Origin: Sphaerospermopsis aphanizomenoides BCCUSP55
GTDB taxonomy: Bacteria; Cyanobacteriota; Cyanobacteriia; Cyanobacteriales; Nostocaceae
Assembly (NCBI RefSeq): GCF_001586785.1
Contig: NZ_LUFH02000040.1
Location: forward strand, 1 to 49,468
Length of the DNA: 49,468 nt
Direction: 5' to 3'
The notes beneath the pieces were generated by a model. That model was given only the letters and a program-made list of their open reading frames with translations. It was not told the DNA's origin and searched no databases. Made by a program: the position numbers and the translations under genes. Positions 18,896-29,000 of the stretch are shown one piece after another (position 1 is the stretch's first letter; every line of letters begins with the position of its first letter).

Positions 18896-19729
18896 CTAAG
18901 GCAACCAAGGGAAATTCCGAAAATTAGGAGGGCGTTTATCCAGAAATGCTTGCTTTCCTTCTGCACCTTCTTCTGTCATGTAATAAAGAAGGGTGGCATT
19001 ACCAGCAAGTTCTTGTAAACCAGCTTGTCCATCACAATCTGCGTTAAATGCTGCTTTGAGGCAACGAATAGCAATGGGGCTTTTTTCTAATACTTCTTGC
19101 GCCCATTTAATACCTTCAGCTTCGAGTTCTTCTACAGGAACTACACAATTAACTAATCCCATTTCTAAAGCTTGGTTAGCGTCATATTGACGACAGAGAA
19201 ACCAAATTTCTCGTGCTTTTTTCTGTCCCACTATCCGCGCCAGATAACTAGCACCAAAACCACCGTCGAAACTACCAACTTTTGGGCCTGTTTGTCCAAA
19301 AATCGCATTATCAGCAGCTATTGTTAAATCACAAATTAAATGCAGAACATGACCGCCACCAATAGCATAGCCAGCTACTAAAGCAATGACTACTTTGGGC
19401 ATGGAACGAATTAGACGTTGCAAGTCCAATACATTTAAACGAGGAATACCAGCATCATCTACATAACCGGCTTGTCCGCGTACACTTTGATCACCACCGG
19501 AACAGAACGCATATTTGCCGTCTGTGTGGGGGCCTGCACCAGTGAATAGAACTACACCAATATTTGTATCTTCTCGTGCGTCGCAGAAAGCTTCGTATAG
19601 TTCAAATACGGTTTTAGGGCGAAAAGCGTTGCGTTTATGGGGACGGTTAATGGTGATTTTGGCAATACCATCGGTTTTTTGATAGAGGATATCTTCGTAG
19701 GTTTTGACAGTTTTCCAGTCGAGTTGCAT
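18896..19729 (-). CDS. menB: 1,4-dihydroxy-2-naphthoyl-CoA synthase
   Basis: Crotonase-fold enzyme that closes the second ring of the naphthoquinone by an intramolecular Claisen reaction, in phylloquinone synthesis (photosystem I cofactor in cyanobacteria). Marks seen: [11 protein letters not shown] (oxyanion hole and substrate loop), [20 protein letters not shown], and the MenB-specific [14 protein letters not shown]. The 277 residues fit the family. Start ATG at 19729. The upstream spacer contains heptamer repeats and a minus-strand terminator that isolates menB from anything further upstream. Confidence 0.96.
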   Translation of the reverse strand: MQLDWKTVKTYEDILYQKTDGIAKITINRPHKRNAFRPKTVFELYEAFCDAREDTNIGVVLFTGAGPHTDGKYAFCSGGDQSVRGQAGYVDDAGIPRLNVLDLQRLIRSMPKVVIALVAGYAIGGGHVLHLICDLTIAADNAIFGQTGPKVGSFDGGFGASYLARIVGQKKAREIWFLCRQYDANQALEMGLVNCVVPVEELEAEGIKWAQEVLEKSPIAIRCLKAAFNADCDGQAGLQELAGNATLLYYMTEEGAEGKQAFLDKRPPNFRNFPWLP

Positions 19730-19773
19730 AAATACAGGTAATGGGTAATGGATAATATTTACCTTTCTTCTTT

Positions 19774-19825
19774 CCCTACACCCTACACCCTACACCCTAC
19801 ACCCTACAACCCACACCCTACACAC
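19774..19825. repeat. Heptamer tandem repeat CCCTACA
   Basis: About six CCCTACA units, the last ones degenerate, about 45 bases upstream of menB. STRR type. Confidence 0.85.
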
Positions 19826-19884
19826 CTCATAAAAAAAATAAAAGCCCCACCACAGGGGCGGGGGGTTTCTCTTGTAACTGTACA
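19826..19884 (-). ncRNA. Candidate small RNA upstream of menB
   Basis: On the minus strand a TATAGT box (19890-19895) is followed, about 25 bases after the expected transcript start, by a strong hairpin GCCCC-TGTGGT-GGGGC (19844-19859) and then TTTTATTTTTTTT. Promoter and terminator are close enough to frame a transcript of about 55 nt with a C-rich single-stranded stretch (CCCCCCG) before the stem. There is no convincing -35 box. No known family is recognised. It might instead be an attenuator-like leader for menB. Confidence 0.4.
19831..19859 (-). terminator. Intrinsic terminator, minus strand, upstream of menB
   Basis: Stem GCCCC/GGGGC with a six-base loop followed by an almost pure T-run on the minus strand. 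There is no recognised minus-strand gene between it and the plus-strand kinase at 20558, so it points to an unannotated short transcript. Confidence 0.65.
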
Positions 19885-19889
19885 AATGT

Positions 19890-19895
19890 ACTATA
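19890..19895 (-). promoter_or_regulatory. Possible -10 box for the candidate small RNA
   Basis: TATAGT on the minus strand, within the palindromic stretch GTACAAATGTAC / TATAC. Spacing to the terminator hairpin fits a very short transcript. Support is limited because no good -35 element is present. Confidence 0.3.
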
Positions 19896-20382
19896 CAGAT
19901 AGGGAATTTGGCAAGCGATCGCTGAAAAAATCTTTACATTTAATTTTAAAAAAAAGATTTCACCATTAGCTATTCTAGGTTCTTGTTTGACTTCTGTATC
20001 TACTATGTAACGCCACTGGGGGACAAAATGTCTTGATCATTGATGAAAAAACTTGCTGATGGAAGATTCCTGCTACAAACAAATATTCTGACTCCTGCAC
20101 CAGAGATCTGCGTAGCTTCTCCTGACTCCTGACTCCTGAATTCTTACCATCTATATTAGATATTAGTCATCACCCATCAGTAGTAAAACAAGCTTAATAC
20201 TAAGCTTTTCAGTGAAATGATGTACTTAATTAATTTATCTGCAATCGCTGTAATTTTACCGGATAGTGTTCACCTTGACCGAGAATAGGGAATTATAAGT
20301 ATAGATGCTGAAGTCATTTATTATTGACTTTTCCTATATTTTTGATACCTAGTCACAGCGAAAATATTTGACCTATGACTCA

Positions 20383-20574
20383 TGAACAGTACAAATTCTC
20401 TATCTACCATTCCCAAAAACTAGTAGCGACACTCATGCTTCTATCAGTAATGATGCTGCTGAAGGAATTGTAGCAGTTTGAAATGTGGAAACAGCAGGAT
20501 CTACTCTTGTAGATGATATGAACTACGAATCAATCAGGCAATTACAAGCCAAGTTAGATGAAAAAACTCAGAAA
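20383..20574 (+). pseudogene. Possible degenerate open frame before histidine kinase
   Basis: A frame from about 20386 reads through about 40 codons with ordinary amino-acid composition (SSDTHASISNDAAEGIVAV), stops at one TGA (20485-20487), and continues as NVETAGSTLVDDMNYESIRQ up to a TAA that overlaps the start of the kinase gene. It may be the end of a decayed upstream gene. I do not recognise the family. The rest of 19900-20380 shows nothing clear. Confidence 0.25.
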
Positions 20575-22372
20575 TAATTCTTCCAAATCAAATATACATT
20601 CGATCAATAATATGAAGATTTGGCAAAAATTTCTAGGATCTTCGACCGTATTAGCTGGGTTTATGTGTTTGATGGGTGCTAGTATTTTGAATCTGCATCA
20701 AGCTGAAGTAACTGCTGAAAAAACTCAGAGGAAAACTGCACAAGCACTTACCATTACTAATAATCTAGAAAAATATTTGAAAGATCAAGCTCTATTACTT
20801 AAGGATTTTGTGGTTCTAGAACACAACAATCAAAACTTGGTGGAATACAAGAAAGTAATGTCTAAGTTCCTGATGGAACTGGATAACTTAGAAATCGTGA
20901 TGGAAAAATCTTCTGACGAAGTGTTGCTTGTTCGTCGTCGGCACATTTTTTTAATAAAATTAGCAAATAATTTAGATAATAATATAACTACTTTAGCTAG
21001 TTCTCAGGATGGTCTCAAAGCGATTAACTCTTATGTAAAAGACATTACATTTTATCTGTCGGCTATTTCTCAGAATGTTCAAAAACAGTATTATGCAGCA
21101 AATGAAAATGTTATAAAAATAAGAAAAAAGAATGCAATTTTTATGTTTGTAACTACTATTGGTATATTTTTAATATTTTTATTGCAATTAGTTATTATTA
21201 TTCCCGTTCTGCGCTCACTGCATAAACTACAAATTGGAGTAGCAAAAATTGGCTCAGGAGATTTGAATTATCATTTAGATATTAAAACCAATGATGAAAT
21301 TGAACAATTAGCCAATGAGTTTAATCAGATGACTGTAAAATTGTCTGATTTTTATCAATCTTTGGAATCTAGAGTGACTGAAAGAACCTCTGAACTGTTT
21401 CAACTAAATCAGGATCTAGAAACTGAAATTACTGATAGACGAGAAACTGAAATTAAGTTAAAAAAATCTCAAGCACAACTAACATTAAAAGCTCAAGAAT
21501 TAGAAAAAATACTCCAAGAACTTCAGGAAACTCAAACTCAATTAATTCAAACTGAAAAGATGTCCAGTTTGGGACAATTAGTAGCTGGTGTTGCTCATGA
21601 AATTAATAATCCAGTTAACTTTATTCATGGTAACATTACACCACTTAAGGAGTATTTACAAAATTTTCTCAGTTTAATAAAACTATATCAAGTTTATTAT
21701 CCTCAACCTGTAATTGAAATTCAAGCTTATATTGAAGATATAGATTTCGAATTTATTCTAGAAGATACAAATAAACTTTTTAATTATCTGGAAGTAGGAA
21801 CTAAAAGAATTCGAGAAATTGTCTTATCTTTGAGAAATTTTTCTCGACTAGACGAAGCTGATATGAAAGAGGTCAATATCCATGAAGGTATTGATAATAC
21901 ACTATTAATTCTCCAGCATAGAATTAAAGAAAAACCTAAACAATCGGAAATTGAAGTGATAAAAGATTATGGTGATTTACCCTTAATTGAATGTCACCCT
22001 GGTCAATTAAATCAGGTATTTATGAACATTATCAGTAATGCAATTGATGCTTTAGAAGAACATAGATATCATGATATTCTAGCAGATACAACTACAGAAA
22101 ACCAAAAAATTGTTATTAAAACAAAATTGATTAACAAAAAGTATATTGCTATTCACATCAAAGACAATGGTGTAGGAATACCAAAAGAAATTTGCAATCG
22201 GATATTTGACCCCTTCTTCACCACCAAACCAGTTGGTCAAGGAACAGGATTGGGTTTGTCAATCAGTTATCAAATAGTGACTGCTACACATAATGGTAAT
22301 TTGCAGTGTCTAACTACACCTGGACAGGGAACGGAGTTTATTATTAAACTTCCGATTAAACAAAATCATTAA
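20558..22372 (+). CDS. Membrane sensor histidine kinase with HAMP domain
   Basis: 604 residues. TM1 about 26-46, an extracytoplasmic helical sensor about 50-185, TM2 about 190-216 (FVTTIGIFLIFLLQLVIII), a HAMP domain (LRSLHKLQIGVAKIGSGDL), a long coiled coil, then a kinase core with phospho-acceptor H347 in GVAHEINNPVNFIHG. The ATP-binding boxes are NIISNAIDALEE, IKDNGVGIP and GQGTGLGLSISYQ. No receiver domain and no adjacent response regulator, so it is an orphan. The core is of the same type as the kinases at 6892 and 37305. The stimulus is unknown. Confidence 0.9.
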   Translation: MKKLRNNSSKSNIHSINNMKIWQKFLGSSTVLAGFMCLMGASILNLHQAEVTAEKTQRKTAQALTITNNLEKYLKDQALLLKDFVVLEHNNQNLVEYKKVMSKFLMELDNLEIVMEKSSDEVLLVRRRHIFLIKLANNLDNNITTLASSQDGLKAINSYVKDITFYLSAISQNVQKQYYAANENVIKIRKKNAIFMFVTTIGIFLIFLLQLVIIIPVLRSLHKLQIGVAKIGSGDLNYHLDIKTNDEIEQLANEFNQMTVKLSDFYQSLESRVTERTSELFQLNQDLETEITDRRETEIKLKKSQAQLTLKAQELEKILQELQETQTQLIQTEKMSSLGQLVAGVAHEINNPVNFIHGNITPLKEYLQNFLSLIKLYQVYYPQPVIEIQAYIEDIDFEFILEDTNKLFNYLEVGTKRIREIVLSLRNFSRLDEADMKEVNIHEGIDNTLLILQHRIKEKPKQSEIEVIKDYGDLPLIECHPGQLNQVFMNIISNAIDALEEHRYHDILADTTTENQKIVIKTKLINKKYIAIHIKDNGVGIPKEICNRIFDPFFTTKPVGQGTGLGLSISYQIVTATHNGNLQCLTTPGQGTEFIIKLPIKQNH

Positions 22373-22439
22373 GCAAGGACAGAAGACACAGAGAATAGAG
22401 AGAAGCAATTATTAACTGAACTGTATTGTCTGAAAATCT

Positions 22440-24119
22440 ATGGTAATTTTACATCCGTTATCAGATTTCATGCAACCAAATACTGGAATTATTTCTACAC
22501 CTCCTAGCTATTATTATGAAGGTAAATGTCCCCACACTGGAGAACTGCTGAGACTACCTCGTACTGCTTTAGCAGAAACTTTAGCTTATGGCTTAATGCA
22601 GCAACTTAGCCAAAATCAAATTTATAATCACGAAGGTAAAATGTATGGTATTTTATTAGTTGAATTACCTAACGGGGAACAAAGAGTTATTAAAGCATTT
22701 TCCGGTCTTTTGAATGGTTGTAGTGTGGTAGAAGGTTGGGTGACACCCATTCCTGGACGTGAAGAAGTTGCTTTAGCAGAAACTTATACTTTAACTGAGT
22801 TAGAAAAAATTAAACAAGAAATAATTACTCTCAAACAACTGCCAGAACGAGAACAATATCAAATATTAGTTACGGAATTTAAACAGCAGTTAGAATTAAT
22901 TAATTTGCAACATAGTCAAAGTAAACAAAAACGACAGGAAAAACGCCAACAATACCAGCAAACTTTGACAGGAGAAAAGTTAGAAATTGCCCTAGCAGAA
23001 CTAGAAGCTGAAAGCCGTCAGCAGGGAATTGAGAGAAAATATTTCAAACGTCGTCAAAATGAAATTTTGCAGCCTTTACAGGAGATAATTACAGTCGCAG
23101 ATAGTAGAATTAGAGAACTTAAACAACAGCGAAAAGCACTATCACGGCAACTGCAAACCCAAATGCACGCTGCATATAGTTTGACTAATTTTTATGGACA
23201 ATCTTTATCTATACAACAATTATTACCAGAAGGAACACCCACAGGAACAGGGGAATGTTGCGCTCCTAAGTTGTTACATTATGCTGCGACTCATCAATTA
23301 AAACCGTTAGCAATGGCAGAATTTTGGTGGGGTGAGTCTTCAGTACAGGATAAAATTTCCGGAGAATTTTATGGTGCTTGTGCAGAAAGATGTCAACCAT
23401 TAATGGGGTTTTTGCTATCAGGATTAAAAAATAACTTACCTCTACCTCACCCTCTCCTACAAGGAAAGGGAAACAGAACCACTTGTTTATGGGAAGAATT
23501 AGAGATTATCTATGAAGACCAATGGTTAATTGCTGTTAATAAACCAGCAGGATTACTTTCTGTACCTGGACGTTATGCTCATAACCAAGATAGTGTTCTG
23601 AGTCGGTTACGGAATTTGTATGATATGGAATTGATGACAGTACATCGTTTAGATCAAGAAACTTCAGGGATTTTGTTATTGGCACGAGATACTAGCACCT
23701 ACTCTCAGCTAAATCAACAATTTGCAAACCGACAAATACACAAAATTTATGAAGCTATCTTGGCTGGTTCTCTCACCACAAACCAAGGTATAATTGATTT
23801 ACCATTGTGGGGAAATCCCGAAAATCGTCCTTATCAACAAGTAGATTTAGAACGGGGTAAACCCAGCTTGACCCAGTTTCGGGTGATGGGAACAGAAGGA
23901 AACTACACCCGTGTAGAATTTATACCCCTTACGGGAAGAACTCACCAGTTGCGGGTTCATGCGGCTCATGTGCGAGGATTGGGAGTAACAATTTTGGGCG
24001 ATCGCTTATATGGTTGCAATGCTAATGCTACTCGATTACATCTACACGCCAGAGAAATCTCTTTTCAACATCCCCAATCAGGGGAAAATCTGCATTTACA
24101 GACAATAACGCCATTTTGA
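22440..24119 (+). CDS. RluA-family pseudouridine synthase with long N-terminal extension
   Basis: The C-terminal domain (about residues 345-555) is an RluA-type pseudouridine synthase with the catalytic Asp in HRLDQETSGILLLARD. IAVNKPAGLLSVPGR and GRTHQLRVHAAH are also present. The N-terminal 330 or so residues contain CPHTGELLRLPRTALAETLA, a long coiled coil (about 115-260) and GECCAPKLLHYAATHQLKP, a layout seen in large members of the family. The RNA target is not predictable. The linker NNLPLPHPLLQGKGNRT (about 331-347) resembles the repeat that invades the WD40 gene at 28546-28632. Confidence 0.88.
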   Translation: MVILHPLSDFMQPNTGIISTPPSYYYEGKCPHTGELLRLPRTALAETLAYGLMQQLSQNQIYNHEGKMYGILLVELPNGEQRVIKAFSGLLNGCSVVEGWVTPIPGREEVALAETYTLTELEKIKQEIITLKQLPEREQYQILVTEFKQQLELINLQHSQSKQKRQEKRQQYQQTLTGEKLEIALAELEAESRQQGIERKYFKRRQNEILQPLQEIITVADSRIRELKQQRKALSRQLQTQMHAAYSLTNFYGQSLSIQQLLPEGTPTGTGECCAPKLLHYAATHQLKPLAMAEFWWGESSVQDKISGEFYGACAERCQPLMGFLLSGLKNNLPLPHPLLQGKGNRTTCLWEELEIIYEDQWLIAVNKPAGLLSVPGRYAHNQDSVLSRLRNLYDMELMTVHRLDQETSGILLLARDTSTYSQLNQQFANRQIHKIYEAILAGSLTTNQGIIDLPLWGNPENRPYQQVDLERGKPSLTQFRVMGTEGNYTRVEFIPLTGRTHQLRVHAAHVRGLGVTILGDRLYGCNANATRLHLHAREISFQHPQSGENLHLQTITPF

Positions 24120-24120
24120 A

Positions 24121-24165
24121 AAGGGTGTAGGGGTGTAAGGGTTTAGGGGTGTAGGGGTGTAGGGG
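24121..24165. repeat. Repeat GGGTGTA / GGGGTGTA
   Basis: Five units of GGGTGTAG/GGGTGTAA with period seven to eight, starting right after the pseudouridine synthase stop codon. Confidence 0.8.
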
Positions 24166-24185
24166 AAAAAAGTCAAAATTAATAA

Positions 24186-24250
24186 CTTCTGCCTTCTGCC
24201 TTCTGCCTCCTGCCTCCTGCCTCCTGCCTCCTGCCTCCTGCCTTCTGCCT
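24186..24250. repeat. Heptamer tandem repeat CTTCTGC/CTCCTGC x9
   Basis: Nine 7-base units (CTTCTGC and CTCCTGC) immediately before the ccmP region. STRR type. The frame that crosses it on the minus strand is a repeat artefact. Confidence 0.88.
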
Positions 24251-24316
24251 CATTTACTGATGCGGCCTTTATCGGTAAACTCAAATATTGCATATCTAAA
24301 ACTGGAGAGCAAAACT

Positions 24317-24955
24317 TTGGGCATAGAATTACGCAGTTTCGTATTTCTAGACAATCTGCAACCGCAACACGCCGCATATATGGGAACAGTCGCCCAAGGT
24401 TTTTTACCATTACCAGGGGATACATCCCTGTGGATTGAAATTTCACCCGGTATTGAAATCAATAAAATTACAGACGTAGCCCTCAAATCTGCCTCTGTCC
24501 GTCCGGGAGTACAGGTAGTAGAAAGATTGTATGGACTTTTAGAAGTGCATTCTGGCTCTCAAGGGGAAACAAGAGCCGCAGGACAAGCCATTTTAGCCAT
24601 GTTGGGAGTGAAAAAAGAAGACTGTCTCAAACCCCGTGTAGTTTCCAGCCAGATTATTCGCAACATTGACGCTTACCAAACCCAACTCATCAACCGCACC
24701 CGTCGCGGACAGTTATTACTAGCAGGACAAACCCTGTATGTTTTAGAAGTTGAACCTGCTGCTTATGCTGCACTGGCAGCTAACGAAGCTGAGAAAGCCG
24801 CCCAAATTAATATTTTGGAAGTGCAAGCCGTAGGCAGCTTTGGCCGACTGTATTTAGGGGGAACTGAACGGGATATTTTAGCCGGTGCAGCAGGAGCTTT
24901 AGCCGCAATTGAAAATGTCCCAGGCCGCACACCTCAAACTCAGCGTCAGGAATAA
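24317..24955 (+). CDS. ccmP: Beta-carboxysome tandem-BMC shell protein CcmP
   Basis: Shell protein of the beta-carboxysome with two fused BMC domains, forming pseudohexameric trimers with a gated central pore. [50 protein letters not shown] and [20 protein letters not shown] are near-diagnostic for CcmP. The start is most likely TTG at 24317, preceded by GGAGAG at 24303-24308. This gives 212 residues, the length known for CcmP. An ATG at 24260 would add 19 unrelated residues encoded next to the heptamer array. The pentapeptide gene follows 11 bases later, probably in one operon. Confidence 0.92.
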   Translation: MGIELRSFVFLDNLQPQHAAYMGTVAQGFLPLPGDTSLWIEISPGIEINKITDVALKSASVRPGVQVVERLYGLLEVHSGSQGETRAAGQAILAMLGVKKEDCLKPRVVSSQIIRNIDAYQTQLINRTRRGQLLLAGQTLYVLEVEPAAYAALAANEAEKAAQINILEVQAVGSFGRLYLGGTERDILAGAAGALAAIENVPGRTPQTQRQE

Positions 24956-24966
24956 AAGGAGAAAAA

Positions 24967-25773
24967 ATGGCAAGTCGAGAGCATTTAGCTTTACTCCAAG
25001 CAGGTGCTGTCACCTGGATAGAGTGGAGACAGCAAAATCCCCAACTGGAAATAGACCTCAGCACAGCTAACCTACAAGGAGAAAACTTCCGGGGTGCAAA
25101 CCTAGAAGGGGTTAATTTAACCAAGGTAAATTTAAGTCACGCTTTATTGGTGCGAACTAATTTGAGAGGTGCAAATTTAAGTAGTGCAAATCTGTCGCAA
25201 GCCAAGTTGATAGAAGCTGACCTTGCTCAAGCTAATTTGAGTATTGCTAACTTAAGTGGTGCGGTGCTGACACAAGCAAATTTGAGTAAGGTAATTTTAA
25301 TTGGTGCTGATTTGAATGCAGCCAATCTTAGAGGTGCTGTAATTACAGATGCTAATTTAATTGGTACTGATTTGAGCAACGCTAATTTAAAAGATGTAGA
25401 TTTGGCAGATGCAAAGCTCATCCGCAGTAATCTTGGTTTTGCTAATTTGATTGGTGCTAATTTAATTACCGCTGACTTGAGTGAAGCGAATTTGTATGAA
25501 GCGGAATTAATGCAAACTTACTTTTATAAAGCCAATTTGTATAAAGCTAATTTAACCAACTCACATTTAGGCAGTTCATACTTATTCAGAGCTAATTTGA
25601 ATGAAGCGAATTTGACGAATGCTGATTTAACTTGGGCAAATTTAAAATATGCAAACTTAGCAGGTGCAAATCTTCAAGGCGCAAATCTTAGAGGTGCAAA
25701 TTTAACAGGTGCTAATCTCAAGGGTGCAAATTTACAAGATGCGATTATGCCTGTTTCCTATAGTTGTGATTAG
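24967..25773 (+). CDS. Pentapeptide-repeat protein
   Basis: Residues about 27-262 are continuous A(D/N)LxX pentapeptides, about 45 of them, expected to fold into a right-handed quadrilateral beta-helix. The N-terminal REHLALLQAGAVTWIEWRQ is a common cap in cyanobacterial members. No signal peptide, so cytoplasmic. AGGAG four bases before the ATG is a good ribosome-binding site. Linkage to ccmP may be only transcriptional. No function can be read from the repeats. Confidence 0.9.
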   Translation: MASREHLALLQAGAVTWIEWRQQNPQLEIDLSTANLQGENFRGANLEGVNLTKVNLSHALLVRTNLRGANLSSANLSQAKLIEADLAQANLSIANLSGAVLTQANLSKVILIGADLNAANLRGAVITDANLIGTDLSNANLKDVDLADAKLIRSNLGFANLIGANLITADLSEANLYEAELMQTYFYKANLYKANLTNSHLGSSYLFRANLNEANLTNADLTWANLKYANLAGANLQGANLRGANLTGANLKGANLQDAIMPVSYSCD

Positions 25774-25869
25774 GAACAGCAAACTATCTTGCTTTTGCCT
25801 ATAAGTTATTTCAATCAGAATTTGATAAAAAAGCCAGACTACACCCTGATTCTCAATAAGCTTAACTTT

Positions 25870-25890
25870 ATTCTCAATAATTTTGAGAAT
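25870..25890. promoter_or_regulatory. ATTCTCAA/TTGAGAAT inverted repeat
   Basis: Perfect eight-base inverted repeat around TAATT, between the convergent pentapeptide and WD40 genes. It can be a weak hairpin terminator (CTTTT follows on the plus strand). The GAGAAT half-sites also resemble Fur-family operators, but no gene starts here, so the terminator reading is simpler. Confidence 0.35.
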
Positions 25891-26019
25891 CTTTTGCAAA
25901 TTATTAACGATTTTACTAGGGTCTTGACTTCTTGACTGGTTATGGTAATATGTACATGAGAATAATCCAAGGGTGTTTTATATCTAAAAACTTCTGAGCC
26001 TCAGAGAAAAAATGTCTAC

Positions 26020-29000
26020 TCATAAAACATCTCTGCACAACAAAGAATTATCCTTTTCAACAGCAGTATTAGTCTGTAAATAATTCCTTACCCAGTTACA
26101 ACCAGATTTCACCAAATCAAGATTCAGGATTTGCTCTAAATTCCACAGAACAACTGTCTGGTCATCACTGCCAGAGGCAATCATGGGTAGATAAGGATGA
26201 AAAGCCACAGTACGGATACCAGAATGATGTCCGTTAAGAGTAGTAATTAAAGTTCCATCTTGATTCCAGATTTTTACAGATTCATCAATGCTACCTGTGG
26301 CCATCAATTTACCATTGGGGCTGAAGGCAATACCCCACACAGCAGCCGTGTGACCTGTTAAGGTTTTTAGCAACTTACCATCCGTAGTCCAAAGCTTGAT
26401 TGTGTTATCCCCACTACCTGAAGCAAGCCTTTTACTATCAGGACTAAAAGCTACTCTCCAAACGGCAGCATTATGTCCTGCGAGGGTGTGTAAAAGTTTG
26501 CCATCTTGATTCCATAAGCGAACTGTACCATCATTGCTGGCTGATGCTAAAGTTTTGCCATCAGGGCTAAATTGAATATTCCAAATCGCCACATCGTGGG
26601 CTTTCCAGGTTTTGATCAGTTTACCGTCAGCTTGCCAGAGGAAGATATTACCATCTACACCACTGGAAGCTACAGTATTATTTTTTGGATTCCAGGAAAC
26701 TGATAAAACAGTCGCTTGATGTCCTTCTAGACTTCTAACTAGAGTGCCATCCGGTTTCCAAAGCCTAATAACTTTGTCTTCTCCAGTAGATGCCAACAAG
26801 TTACCAGTAGGATGCCAATCCAAATCGGACACATCTGTAGTAAAAGTTTTGATGGTGCGTAACTTGATGCCGTTGGTGTTAAAGAGTTTAATAGTTTTGT
26901 CCGTTCCCGTTACAGCCACCATTGTACCTTGGGGATTAAATGTAACTGTACGAACTGTGCCTATAAAAGCGTACAAGGTTTTTTGATAGATGTTTTGAAT
27001 TTTCCAGAGGCGAGTGATATTTTCTGCTCCGGCTGAGGCAATATAACTACTATCTGGACTAAAAGCTATGTCCCAAATTGTGGCATCATGTCCCCTCAAG
27101 GTGGTAATTAAGCTACCATCCCGATTCCACAGCTTAATTGTTTTATCCCAACTGCCTGAAGCAAAGGTTTTACCATCAGGACTAAAGGCTAATTGGTAGA
27201 TGCCAGCATTATGGCCACTGGGTATAGTCTGTAATAATTTACCTTCTCGATTCCAGATTTTGATATTCGTATCAGCACCGCCAGAAATCAGCAAATTACC
27301 ATCGGGACTATAGGCAACTGCATGGACAGGGGCATTATGTCCTTCTAAAATTATTTTTAATGTGCCATCGCGGTTCCAGAGTTTCACGCGGTTATCAGCA
27401 CAGGCAGCAGCTATAGTTTGACCATCTGGGCTAAAGGTAACATCTCTGATTCCGGTTGTTTCTGAAGAAACTTTGTGTATCAATTCACCTTCCCGACTCC
27501 AGATTTGTAAAATACCAGTTCCCGCAGAAATAATAGTGGAACTATCAGGACTAAAGGCTAGACTCCAAATTCCAGAACTTTCAGTAGGAATGCTTTTGAT
27601 CAGAGTACCATCTCGTTTCCAGAGTTTGATGGTGGTGTCATCTCCGGCAGAGGCGATAATTTCTCCATCTGGACTGAATTTAACGACTCTGACTATTGAT
27701 TGATGTCCTGTTAAGGTTTTGATCAGAGTACCATCTGGTTTCCAGAGTTTGATGGTTTTATCTACACCTGCTGTTGCTATTTGTTGGCCATCGGGACTAA
27801 TATGAACTGCTAGAACTGCGGCTTTATGTCCTGTCAAATGGTTATATTCTTGAATAGTCAAGACTACTCTTTGCAAAGCAGAATCAACTTGTGCTTTGAG
27901 TTTGTCATCGGTGCTGTTAATATTTTGTAGACGCTCTTTACCTTTAATTGCTTGGAGGAGGGCATCAAAAGATTTATTAGAAGCATACAAAGCTTCTGAG
28001 GAAAGAGCGATCGCTCTCACTTCACTGATTGCTGTTTGTTGATATTGGTGATAGGCTACCAGTCCGAGGGCGATCGCTACCAACATCATCACGCTGACTA
28101 TTCCCAACATCACCCGTTGTCGTCTCAAGTTCCGCAGTTGTTCGACAGAACGTTTACGCTCTATTTCTAGTCTCGCTTCTACTTCTTGCAATCTTTCGGC
28201 TTCTAGTTTTTTCTCGATTTCTTGCCTTTCTAGTTCTTGACTAGCTGCCAAAAAGCGATAATCCAAATCACTTAAACTTTTTCCCTGTGTCCATCTTTGC
28301 ACTTCCTGTAAAGCCTGTCCTCGCAGTAACCAGGATTCATCTGTATATCCTGACGTGATCCAGGCATTGATAGCTTGGGAGTAGGGACGTAAATTAGCTA
28401 GTTGTTTACCCACCCAATCTAAATTAAAAATTTGCTGATAAATCGGATTTTTAACTTGTAGCAGTCCTGCTCTTTTTTCCACCAACCCTGTGAGAATTAA
28501 TTCTGTTTGTTCTGGACTGTCATTTGTAGTAATGCCATAATTTTGACCTAACCCCCCAACCCCCTTCCCTACAAGGGAATGGGGAGAATTTAAAGCCTCT
28601 TTCCTGGTAGGAGAGAGGTTTGGAGAGAGGTTATCCAGAGGACTCCGCAACAAAATCTGCTGATATATTCCCAGTAATCTACCAATACGTTGTTCACTAT
28701 AAAGTAGGCGATCGCGGATCGTTTTTAAATGTTCTGGTTCATCTTGACTTTCCCAATTGTCAAGAATGTAAGTTTCCACCAACTGATCAATTGTGCCATT
28801 AAAAACTGACCAGTGACTACTGACAATCTTACACAACTTTTGTGTTAAAAACGGTTGTCCTCCCGTCCAATACAAAATCCTTTGTAAAGTAAAATCAGGA
28901 CCAGGAACAACATTAGTTAATCCTGCTAATAAAGGTGTGGCTTCTGTGAATTGAAAGCCCTTTAATTCTATGGCTTTACCCACATTAAAAGGAGTGCGGG

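Noticed and set aside
24096-24446. Minus-strand open frame across the CTTCTGC array
   Set aside because: Its middle is only repeat translation (EAGGRRQ units) and both ends overlap real plus-strand genes.
25925-25995. Promoter-like TTGACT-N16-TAATAT followed by a short ATG frame of 15 codons
   Set aside because: The encoded peptide shows no recognisable features and lies antisense to the approach of the WD40 gene end. Chance occurrence in AT-rich DNA is likely.
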